A stretch of DNA of 64,000 nucleotides from Pictodentalium vernedei (lineage: Eukaryota > Mollusca > Scaphopoda > Dentaliida > Dentaliidae). A program made the translations under genes and the position numbers. How positions within the stretch are numbered: position 1 is the stretch's first letter; each line of letters starts with the position of its first letter. Location: NCBI GenBank assembly GCA_031216915.1, contig CM062289.1:60940241-61004240 (forward strand). The letters are read 5' to 3'. A model generated the notes under the pieces. The model was not told the origin of the DNA and ran no database searches. It saw only the letters and a list, made by a program, of their open reading frames with translations. Shown in pieces: positions 46,144 to 54,344 of this stretch.

Positions 46144-47123
46144 CTATCTTAGTAACAGCGGTATTTGACTATGCATCCATTTGGGCTGGTTGGTCCTAGA
46201 AGTTATGATTTTGTTGGGAATAAAATTAGATTCAGTGTCGAGTAGCTGATCAGTGAATTTAGAAACTAGGGTATCTAGGCGTAAAACATCAAATAGGCTT
46301 TCCCAATTTAAACTATTGTACGCCGTGTTAAGCTCCCCCGTAATTCCCTTCTGCATACAGTCATGTGCGTCTCTTAAATGTCTGAGGTCGGGGTTTTGTA
46401 AACTGAACCTTGATAGAGATCGGACAGTGATATCGAGTCATGTCAGGTGTAATTGGCTCAAGAACCTCGCATCCTAAAACTTGGACCGTACTACTGACAG
46501 CAAACAGATCGATGAGTGTAGATGTGATTCGGTGAGGCACGTTGGTCCAATCACTATCTGTCTAAGGTACCTGTAGTTACAAATTTCGTGGAAATGACTC
46601 TTCGGGGAGCCAGTTTGATTTTCATTGAAGTCACCAGTAATAACTAGGTCAGGCATCAAGGTATCTTTCGCTCTATCAACTGAGGCTGTAATATAATCCC
46701 AAGCATCTTGGGAACTATTGGGTGGGCGGTAAACTACCCCGAGCAATAAGGATTTATGATGCTTCGTGAACACTTCTACCCATAGACGCTCGATGCCATT
46801 CACCTCAAGATCGCTTCTTTCCGAAAGCACAAGCCATTCTTCACATAGGCAGCATCGCCACCTCCTTTTGTCATGCGGTCAAAGCACAGAGGTTCCTGAA
46901 ATCCATGAATCATGATGTCAGACGTCAGATCAGTGCTTTGTAGCCAGGTCTCGGTGAGAGCTAATATATCATATGATAGTGATTCATATTGTATAACGTC
47001 TAATTTGGGCTTTAGGCTTTGGATATTCAAATGGAATATTTTTAACGTATTTAGGGTATTTTCAGTGGACAAAGAGTTCGGTCCCGGGTTTGATTCTATG
47101 TCTCCTGACATAAGCAGAATCAT
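46144..47123 (-). pseudogene. 2A-type LINE, N-terminal 2A-like motif and APE endonuclease
   Basis: The frame from 47123 reads MILLMSGDIESNPGP: a hydrophobic lead and an exact GD-I-E-x-NPGP ribosome-skipping (2A-like) motif (47102-47079). The endonuclease follows: 'IFHLNIQSLKPKLD' with catalytic Asn, 'LALTETWL' with Glu, then in the 46830 frame 'LLGVVYRPPNSS' and 'VITGDFNENQTG' with the DxN pair. A frameshift near 46810 and stops near 46474 disable it. Published APE-type LINEs (CR1-like and L1Tc) carry 2A at this position, where it would release the N-terminal peptide from the polyprotein. Confidence 0.8.
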
Positions 47124-47364
47124 CTCCCCGACCTAGGCCAAAAAGGCTACAGAATACCAAGTAGGGAAAGCAGTCAATATGCCAGTTTGGGCAGAAGGTG
47201 TTAGTGGGATCTTATCACTGTTGTGAACAAATTGAGGTTTTTGGACTTTCGCACAATTATGAAGTTTTGTCTGACAACCTGAGATAACTTGTTTCGGCAG
47301 AAGATGAAACAATGCTGTCATGACAGTGAAGCTTTTCAGTAAGTCGATACCGATATATCGAGTT

Positions 47365-47805
47365 AAAATAAATAACTGATTGAATGACCTCCCATTGCCC
47401 ACAGACGTGACACCCCTTTGGGGTGGGGACACCCGATTGGCCAAACCTGATCCATCTGGCCACCCATCTGCGTCCGAAGTTAGGACCAAAGCAGTCTATT
47501 GGACAGGTATTTCCAGAATGGAGATTGCCCTAATCGGGGCCCGGTTTGTCCTCACCTGCCAGAATTCCGTCCTCTGGAGCCTTCAAGTCGCACCTCATTG
47601 GAGAACTAGGTGCCTGAAGGATGTAACAGGAGGACAGAACGATTTTGGTCCAGGGCAGCGGATTTGAAGATACCTGCTCAACTGAGAACACCTGCTAATT
47701 TCAATTCAGCAAACCTGCCCTATTTGAACAGGCTGTCTTCTATCCGCCACCTGAGAATTCGCCTAGTAGGGATGGTCACCACCACCCCCCCCCTCCCACC
47801 CCCGG
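47365..47805 (-). mobile_element. Isolated I-type LINE 5' UTR fragment
   Basis: Contains the I-type leader only: 'gtgacacccctttggggtgg', 'cgattggccaaacctgatcc', 'cctgccagaattccgtcctc' and the 5' terminus 'gcctagtagggatggtcacc' with a C-run. No ORF1 follows; the match stops near 47365 and the 2A-type LINE region begins. It is more diverged than copies A-C. Confidence 0.75.
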
Positions 47806-48003
47806 AGTCATTGATCTGATGAGTCGCAAATGCTATGGAAAATACAGGAAAGTATTCCATTACATTTATATTCTGACACAAAAATCAGAAAAAAAATAAA
47901 AAACAAATAACACTAGTCAATTTGTAAAAATGGTAATCAATTTTAAAAAATAAATAACAATAATTAGAAGAGAGAGACGAGGATGCAGCTACGAAAACTT
48001 ATT
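47806..48003. other. AT-rich unique sequence
   Basis: Nothing recognised. Confidence 0.4.
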
Positions 48004-48229
48004 TTAACCCTTTGAACCCTAGCGGCCTTTTTTCTGATCAGGAACATAGTACGTCATAACGTCATTAAATAGGATGGCTGTAGTAAATGAGTGTGGTAGA
48101 TCAATCAATATTTTTAACGTGCAGTTCCCCGAAAATATCGATTGGTCTACCCCAAGTGATTAATATGGACTCTTCTAATTGCTGCCATTGAACTGGCATG
48201 GAAGATGCCCCTAGAGTTCAAAGGGTTAA
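48004..48229. mobile_element. piggyBac-like MITE, second type
   Basis: TTAACCCTTTGAACCCTAG at the left and ctagagttcaaagggttaa at the right, TTAA-flanked, 226 bp. The end type is related to but distinct from the 2549 family. A decayed inverse copy at 29918-30625 hosts a hAT MITE. Confidence 0.8.
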
Positions 48230-48920
48230 AACAAAGCGAGCAATAACACGAATCTTTTTACTAAGAAATTCAACCCACTGCAAGAATTGAAAAAGGACAG
48301 GAGATAAGAAATCGCACTGGCGAACCTCGAAACGTAATATTCGTTTCCCTACATCACAGAGACGACTAATATGTTCAAATAATTTCCAGACAACGAAACG
48401 AGTTGACTCGGGACGCATTCCGAAAGGAAATAATTACGACATTATAAGTTATTGTGATGAGTTGACGGTAACATGGTCTGAGGTTTGCGGCTCCGGGCTT
48501 ATGTTCTCGTTTGAACATACGCCCCAGGCCGCAAACCTCAGACCTTGTTACCGTCAATTTATCACAATAACGTATACGTTCCAATACGACTCTGCCCACA
48601 GCCCAAAACTGAAAGACGGGAGGCTCATTTACTGAACTTGTGATTGTTAAAAGTTGCCTTGTTGAAGGCAACTTTTAACGATCACTAGTTTAGTAAATAA
48701 ACCTCTCGTGTACGCCACGAAAGCAGTGAATAAATTATCAATAAATCAGATAAACTCATTCCATCTTCGTTCAAATCGTAAATTTGTTTGTCATTTAAAC
48801 AACACTGTCTGCTAAACGCGTGAAAAATCTAGAAAAATGAAGAGGCTTGATAGTCACCCCGTTGATGAAACAATTACGAAACGGGCGACATCATTTCAAA
48901 TATTTCGTGACGTCAGATGG
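48230..48920. repeat. Region with two strong hairpins
   Basis: 48446-48571 folds back (ttattgtgatgagttgacgg and complement, with 'ctgaggtttgcggc' paired inside). 48640-48685 is a second hairpin ('gtgattgttaaaagttgcct' and complement). Parts recur at 13070-13270. No coding exon seen. Confidence 0.7.
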
Positions 48921-49309
48921 TAACATTTGCTACTGGAGCCGTAAACTACGCCAGCTCTCATCCAATCAGAGGGCGAGGATTTTACTCTTATTGGAACATA
49001 TTCGACCTTAGTGATTTCATACAGACGAAAATGAAGATGAATGGTCGGAGGTCCATTATAATATCTCCTAGTGCCAATAATTTACAAATGATATTTGGCG
49101 TTGAGAAAGTTATCGAGTGAACGAAAAATTTTGAAACCTGTTATAATTCGACTGCAACATATAGCAAGGTCACATGACATAAGGAAAAGTTGAAGAAATT
49201 CTCACCTAAAATAGTATTTTAATAAACGTGGACATCATCGCCGGAAGTTTCGTTAACGGTAGCGTGCAGCCCATGATCTATTATTTCTTTCTAAACGATT
49301 CTCTAGACT
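48921..49309. other. Unique sequence, nothing recognised
   Basis: AT-rich, with one short open frame (48917-49120) lacking any recognisable domain. Confidence 0.35.
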
Positions 49310-50870
49310 ACAAGGTTGGAGCGCAAGCTTAATATATTTAGCCGTGACGGTAGACACCATATACAGGATAGAAACTAATTTGACGGATCAAAATGGCGAG
49401 ACGACTTCATAAAATGGTAAATAAAAAAAAAATGAAATGAAATATATTTTTTTTGTTAATAGAGAAATTATTTTCTTTTTTTAAATTATTTTACATTATA
49501 TATAAAATAGCAACAAAAATATTAGTTAAACAAGAATGACGAGATTCATAACGTAAACAAATCCAAAGAAGAGAAAGAGAAACTTCACAGAACATTAGAA
49601 AATGAACGGAAAGTTGTGAGAATGAAATTACATCATGGGGAACCGGCGGACGGTCGAGTCAAAATGGCTTGGACCAAAACTTAAATCAACAGGATCACGA
49701 AAGCATATAGTAACTCTGTAATATTGTATCTCGTTCCTTTGAGATATAATTTAAAAATGAAATGCGATTTAGCTACTAGAGCCTTACCCATTTTCACGAA
49801 AGTCGTATTACCGGCTTTGGATATCGGTGCTCTTTCAGGATTACCTTGTTCGGGTGTATAAAGAACATAATGGGGAGCAGTCTGTATATAGAGTCTCTTT
49901 ATCCATGACGTTAGACACCACATATAGCATATAAACTAATTTTATGGATCAAAATGGCGAGACGACTTCACAAAAGGAAAAAAAAACTGAAATGATCTAT
50001 ATTTTTTGTTTTGTTTTGTTAATTATTTATATTTATTTAATTATGTTTAAGGTCACATACTTATGCACAATGGCTAATCGTGACCGTGGCAGTTTTTACG
50101 GGTGGAGGAAGCCGGAGTACCCGGAGAGAACCACCGAGCAACCACGAGCAGCTGTCAGCTCCCCAACATCGTAACTCCGCACTGCAGCACAGGGAGAGTT
50201 AGATTGGTTGAAGACATGCGCACCATCGACGTGCAGTACGCCTTAGTACACGGCGTCATCGTAGCCAATCGGGATTAAGTGCCTTGCCCAAGGGCACAAC
50301 GCGGGAATCCGAATCAATCGCCCAGATGGTCAACCATCCGAGGACTAACCGGGCTCGATGTTGCTTAACTTCGATGATCTGACGAGAACCGGTTACTGCA
50401 ACGCCACCGCGCCCCTGTTTTGTTAATAGAGATTTTTTTTTTTGTATTTTTTTTTACATTATATATAAAACAGCAACAGAATATTAATTAATTTAAATTG
50501 GGTATAAAGACGAAAAGAAAATAAACAAGAATGACGAAAAATATAACGTAAACAAAGACAAAAATAGAAACTTCACAGAACGGTAGAAAATCAAGCAGAA
50601 GCGGTGAGAATAAATTTAAATCACCGAGAACCGGCGGACGGTCGAGACAAAATCGCTTTGATGAGAATGTAAGTCAATTGGATCAGAGAAGCAGAATGTA
50701 AGATTGAGTCTCGTTCATCTGAGATATAATAAAAATGAAAGGCAGTTTCATAGGACTGTTAGCAGGGCTGGCAACTGGAGCATTACCCGTTTTCACGATT
50801 ATCGTATTACAGGCTATGGGTGTCGGTGCTCTTTCAGTATTACCTAGTTAGGGTGTGTAAATAACATAAT
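49310..50870 (+). repeat. Tandem duplication of a ~570-bp unit
   Basis: 'atcaaaatggcgagacgact', 'tacattatatataaaa', 'accggcggacggtcgag' and 'atcggtgctctttcag' occur in the same order in 49310-49890 and again in 49891-50870. The second copy is lengthened by a SINE (50023-50415). Both copies carry the same decayed coding fragment. Confidence 0.8.
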
Positions 50871-50983
50871 GGAAACCTCTCAGTATTTAAAAAGTGAGGA
50901 GCCATGTGTCAAATCGAAACAGGTGGTAGACGATTGTATATAGGACTCGTGAAGGGAAGGGCATTAACCCTTTACATAACATG
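49640..50983 (+). pseudogene. Two decayed copies of a small Polinton/adintovirus-like gene
   Basis: In each half of the duplication a short frame encodes a small, Ala/Leu/Gly-rich hydrophobic segment: ALPIFTKVVLPAL then IGALSGL (about 49780-49850), and 'LLAGLATGALPVFTIIV' then VGALSVL (about 50755-50850). After the second comes 'CQIETGGRRLYIGLVKG' (50906-50956). This pattern resembles a small basic/hydrophobic protein encoded by animal Polinton-type elements and adintoviruses and compared there with an adenovirus core protein. That link is from memory of the family and unconfirmed. Stops and frame changes break both copies. A piggyBac-like MITE begins at 50964. Old endogenous remnant, not functional. 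Confidence 0.4.
50023..50415 (-). mobile_element. Full-length SINE with 5S rRNA-derived head
   Basis: Flanked by exact 12-bp duplications tgttttgttaat (50011-50022, 50416-50427). On the minus strand the 5' head resembles 5S rRNA: 'ttctcgtcagatcatcgaag', 'ttaagcaacatcgagcccgg' and 'ttagtcctcggatgg' correspond to the 5S internal promoter region (A box, intermediate element, C box). The common body follows ('gtgtactaaggcgtactgca', 'ttctctccgggtactccggc', 'cacggtcacgattagccatt'), ending in an AATAAATATAAATA tail. 393 bp. Inserted into the second unit of the 49310-50870 duplication. Confidence 0.88.
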
Positions 50984-51211
50984 AAAAGCAGACGACACTT
51001 GCAAAAAACATTCTTGAATAACTATTTTTTAAATTTTTTTATCTCATAAACATAAGTAATGACCCCTCGTTGGAACGAGCTCAACGAGCTCGTACCAAAG
51101 AGGTGTCATAACCTATGTTTTTGAGACAAAAAATGAAAAATAATAAAATTAATTGGCGATTTTTGTGAATAGCGCTGGCTGGTTTTGGTCGTTATGTTGG
51201 GTAAAGGTTAA
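50964..51211. mobile_element. piggyBac-like MITE, copy 3
   Basis: TTAACCCTTTACATAAC at the left and GTTGGGTAAAGGTTAA at the right, 248 bp. Its centre has the 'cgttggaacgagctcaacga' palindrome of the 2549 element. It interrupts the Polinton-like region. Confidence 0.85.
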
Positions 51212-51359
51212 ATACCTACGGAGGTGGTTTATATCTGAAGAGGGTCGAGGTCTGTTATTAGTTCAAAATTAGTCTTTTAAATAATATACCCATTCTCGGG
51301 ATGTTATAAAAATGGAGATTAAGAATAATAAATTTAAAAAAATCAATTAAATTAAAAAA

Positions 51360-51731
51360 ATGGAATTAAGAAGTAAAAATATATATCCGGAAATACCGTC
51401 AGCACCGGAAATACCGACGTCAGACCTCGTGAGAGTAGACGAAAAAATGCACGGTTTTCGCGTGAATCAAATCAATAAGACGTATGCCGGATTGATGACT
51501 GAACGAAACAGACATCTAGCGTTTCATAAAAAAGTTTGTTTGAGCCGTAAAACTCGCCAAACGCGGTTAATGTCATTCACATTACTCGCGTTTATGGGGT
51601 TAGGAGTCACGGAAGCGAGTCTCTTATCCACTACAGCAACCGTTCGAGTCGTGCTTTTTAGTACTATAGGAAAAGTTTTCAGTGAAATATCGTCCAAAGC
51701 TGACAAAAACAAAAAGATTAAAAAGGATTAG
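51360..51731 (+). CDS. Hypothetical 123-residue protein, possibly Polinton-associated
   Basis: An unbroken frame with a good start (ATG after an A-rich leader). The N-terminus is proline-rich (YPEIPSAPEIPTSD, residues 9-22) and contains PSAP, a P(S/T)AP-type motif that can bind the ESCRT factor TSG101 in other proteins. A basic helical stretch follows (MTERNRHLAFHKKVCLSRKT, about 46-65), then a hydrophobic Gly-containing segment (LMSFTLLAFMGLGVTEASLL, about 70-89) and a Lys-rich C-terminus (KADKNKKIKKD). It could be a small membrane-associated protein. Its neighbours are decayed Polinton/adintovirus-like fragments on the same strand, and small proteins with this layout occur in such elements as I recall. 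Function unknown. Confidence 0.45.
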   Translation: MELRSKNIYPEIPSAPEIPTSDLVRVDEKMHGFRVNQINKTYAGLMTERNRHLAFHKKVCLSRKTRQTRLMSFTLLAFMGLGVTEASLLSTTATVRVVLFSTIGKVFSEISSKADKNKKIKKD

Positions 51732-53322
51732 CCGATTTGAAACTCAGTTACATTTGCGACATGATATCCTTAGCTGTGAGAGGTGGGCGAATTTCTAGTA
51801 ATGAGTGTATCACCATTTTCTTAGGTTCCGCTCTGCAGTTTCGCACTATTGCACAGGGAAATTCTAAACATAGGGCACATGTTGAAACTAAGGCCATGTA
51901 AAATAGAGATATGTTTTTAGTATCAGAAATATGATTACATTAGGCTTTTTGTTTGGACAAGATAATTTGAAGTTTTGGTCCCAAAGTTGGAGTCTGATAC
52001 ATAGGGGGGCATTACCAGATGAATTATGGGAAATGGTGGCTTTGAAAAAGTGGCTATTTTTCAAAATGTAATTATTACACGGGTTTGTTACCAGAATATG
52101 GAACTAAAAAATGAAACGGAAACATACAAATTTTTGTTTGCATTTTAGAAAACAGGTGATGCTCTGCTCCAGGGGTAGGTAGGTGGGAATGGTGGGACAA
52201 TTCTGCTTTTGAGGTTGCTGGGTGGCTGAAAATGACGGGTTTCTGCATTTTTTCATGCAATTTTTCAGGTTGAAGGCTTGCCTTTGACAATAAATTATTC
52301 CACCCACATTCAGATTATTTATTTCTACTTAGTCAGATAATGTTATATGTTTTTGTGGATTTGGGAAATGTAATACATGTTATGGGGTAGATAAGTAAGT
52401 TACAGAATATTTGCATTTGAAGAGAGTGTATGGCATGCCATTTTTGGAAAATTGTGGAGCGGAACCTTAGCAAAGAAATGATCGACCAGAATTTCCAAGC
52501 GGAAGCTATGAATTTGTAACTGTCTTGGCATTTCGCTTCCTTCCGAGGTGTTTTGTTTACCAAGAACTGTCTTTTGTTAACAAAATGCATTTCTCTTCGT
52601 TGTTGACAATGAACGAAATTTCGCCTTTGCAAACCCAAGGATTTCGAGGAATAGACGAGAATCGTATCGCGAAAGGTTATAAAAAAGAACAGGTAAGATA
52701 TTTTGTCTTGAAACTTTAAATTGCATTTATTGTGAGCACGGCCCATATAAAGGTAGGTGTAATGGTCGTGATCTCTGACTTCTTCGTACCCGGATTATGC
52801 CTTGCTGTCGAAGAGCTCCCGACAAAATGTGATATCCCCCGAACTGCTATAGCCTTCAATTTTTTTGTTTGCCAATGGCTTCATATCCTGTTGTTTTTTT
52901 TTAAATCACTCATGCAATGTTTTGACTTCAGATTTCAAGTTGTTCACGAATATTTGGGCAGGGAATTTATTAATAGTGTTTTATAAATTAAAATAATGGC
53001 GTCGACGTAGAGGCAGTGTGTGCAATCGGCTCCGTATTTTGAAGGTTATGTTTTGTTCATGTGGCTGGAAATTGATATTTTGTTAATGAGGATGTGGTAG
53101 ATACTGTTGTTGTGCCTCGGACATGCATTTTACTGGGAGTTGTATTGTTTAAGGCCAGTTTTTAAGTGATTTTGAAGTTGACATTTCAATTTCACTGTTA
53201 CGGTGAGTAGTTTGTGAGTAGTTAACACCAACACCAACTGTTATTGTCCACAAGTCTGCACTGTAATGTGGATTCCGCCATTTCACTATCGATTAAGTTT
53301 AAAAGTTTTCCATTGAACAAGA
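51732..53322. other. Mostly non-coding; possible LINE 5' UTR near 53 kb
   Basis: No clear gene. 52609-52692 may be a first exon. The last few hundred bases before 53323 may be the leader of the LINE ORF1. Confidence 0.35.
52609..52692 (+). CDS. Possible first coding exon of an unknown gene
   Basis: ATG followed by 28 codons (MNEISPLQTQGFRGIDENRI, then AKGYKKEQ) ending in phase 0 exactly at a strong donor CAG/gtaaga. The Gly/Arg-containing hydrophilic sequence looks coding rather than random. No downstream exon was identified and the protein is not recognised. A chance frame is possible. Confidence 0.25.
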
Positions 53323-54270
53323 ATGACAGAAACCACAACTACCTCTTCTGAAACAGAGAGCGTGACAAGATCAATTGTACGAAGCAAAATACCGATAAAT
53401 ACTGGTGGCAGAGCAAAACGAAAGCAGCCCCTCACATCAAATGAAGAGAGTATGGATGACACTATGTATCTTGTTTCAACTGATGCTCTTCAGCACCTTG
53501 AAACTAAAATCGAGAAAATCGAGAAAAGTACATCTAATATCCCAAATAAGGACGAATTGAGTCGTTTGTTGGAAAATAAAATCAAAAATTGTATTTGAAA
53601 GTTTGAAAACCGAGATAGTGAATTCAGTGTCCGAAATGTTCAACAAAAAAAATTGCGTTGGACGACAGGATTCTCGCTCTCGAAGACGAAGTGGATTCGC
53701 CCACTTCTGTCGTAAAGGAGAAAAACGACACAGTTTTGGAAATGGGAGCTGGACTTTCGGCCTACCAAAATGATGTCAACTGTAAAACAATTAGAGTAAA
53801 CAACAACGAACAATACAGTCGCAAGTGTAACATCAAAGTGCTCGCGCTGAGCGAAATCGAACGGGAAATGAGTGATGGACTTCCAGACAGATGTGTTCAG
53901 TTTATAAATGAGAAACCCGAAGTGAAAATATATTCTAATGATGTTCTGGCAATTCACAGACTTCCCAGTGCTCCGGGTAAAGTGAGACCTGTCATTGTGA
54001 AATTTACAAAGCGTTCGACGAGAGACCGAGTAATTAAAACCCACAAACTCTTTAGATCCGTTAACATAAACTGTGTGGACGACCTCACAAAACTCAACAT
54101 CGAGCTTTTGAGCTCTCTGAGGAACCACCACAATATGTTTTCGGCATGGTATTCGAACGGTCATATAGGGGCATCTGACAAAACACACAGGAAAACACTT
54201 AAAGTCGATGAAGGTGACGACATTGACATGGTACTCAAAAAAGACTTTCAATCTTTTTCAATCTTTTTTA
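53323..54270 (+). pseudogene. LINE ORF1 (coiled coil plus RRM-like/CTD, L1/CR1 type)
   Basis: Begins MTETTTTSSETESVTRSIVR. A predicted coiled coil (LQHLETKIEKIEKSTSNI, then LSRLLENKIKN) continues after two frame changes (near 53586 and at an A8 run near 53645) into 'ILALEDEVDSP'. The RNA-binding half has 'NNNEQYSRKCNIKVLAL', 'VLAIHRLPSAPGKVRPVIV' and 'KFTKRSTRDRVIKTHKLFR', matching the layout of L1/CR1-type ORF1 proteins (R-x-N-I, HR-L, RP-I-V-KF). It would coat element RNA in trimers. It has no zinc knuckles, unlike the I-type ORF1s here. Same orientation as the ORF2 remnant at 57785, from which a tandem array separates it. Confidence 0.75.
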
Positions 54271-54344
54271 GCTTTCTACCTCCATATTCTTCATATTCTC
54301 CAAAACTTCCTTCCCCTAAGTCGTACAAAACCTCTTAAAAATAT

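Larger units (their letters stand above)
37285..47130 (-). mobile_element. 2A-type LINE remnant, interrupted by two I-type insertions
   Basis: The minus strand from 47123 down to 37285 encodes one APE-type LINE once the insertions 39037-45295 (LINE C) and 37864-38306 (truncated copy) are set aside. It has a 2A-like N-terminus, endonuclease, reverse transcriptase and C-terminal domain, all with lesions. Reading continues across both insertion sites, and each is flanked by duplicated target sequence. The 5' UTR and true 3' end are unclear. Confidence 0.8.

Noticed and set aside
47813-47850. Hammerhead ribozyme at ctgatgagtcgcaaatgc
   Set aside because: Stem II would have only two or three pairs and the GAAA element is displaced; probably chance.
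50300-50415. A functional 5S rRNA gene
   Set aside because: Only part of the 5S sequence is present with many changes; it is the head of a SINE with target-site duplications.
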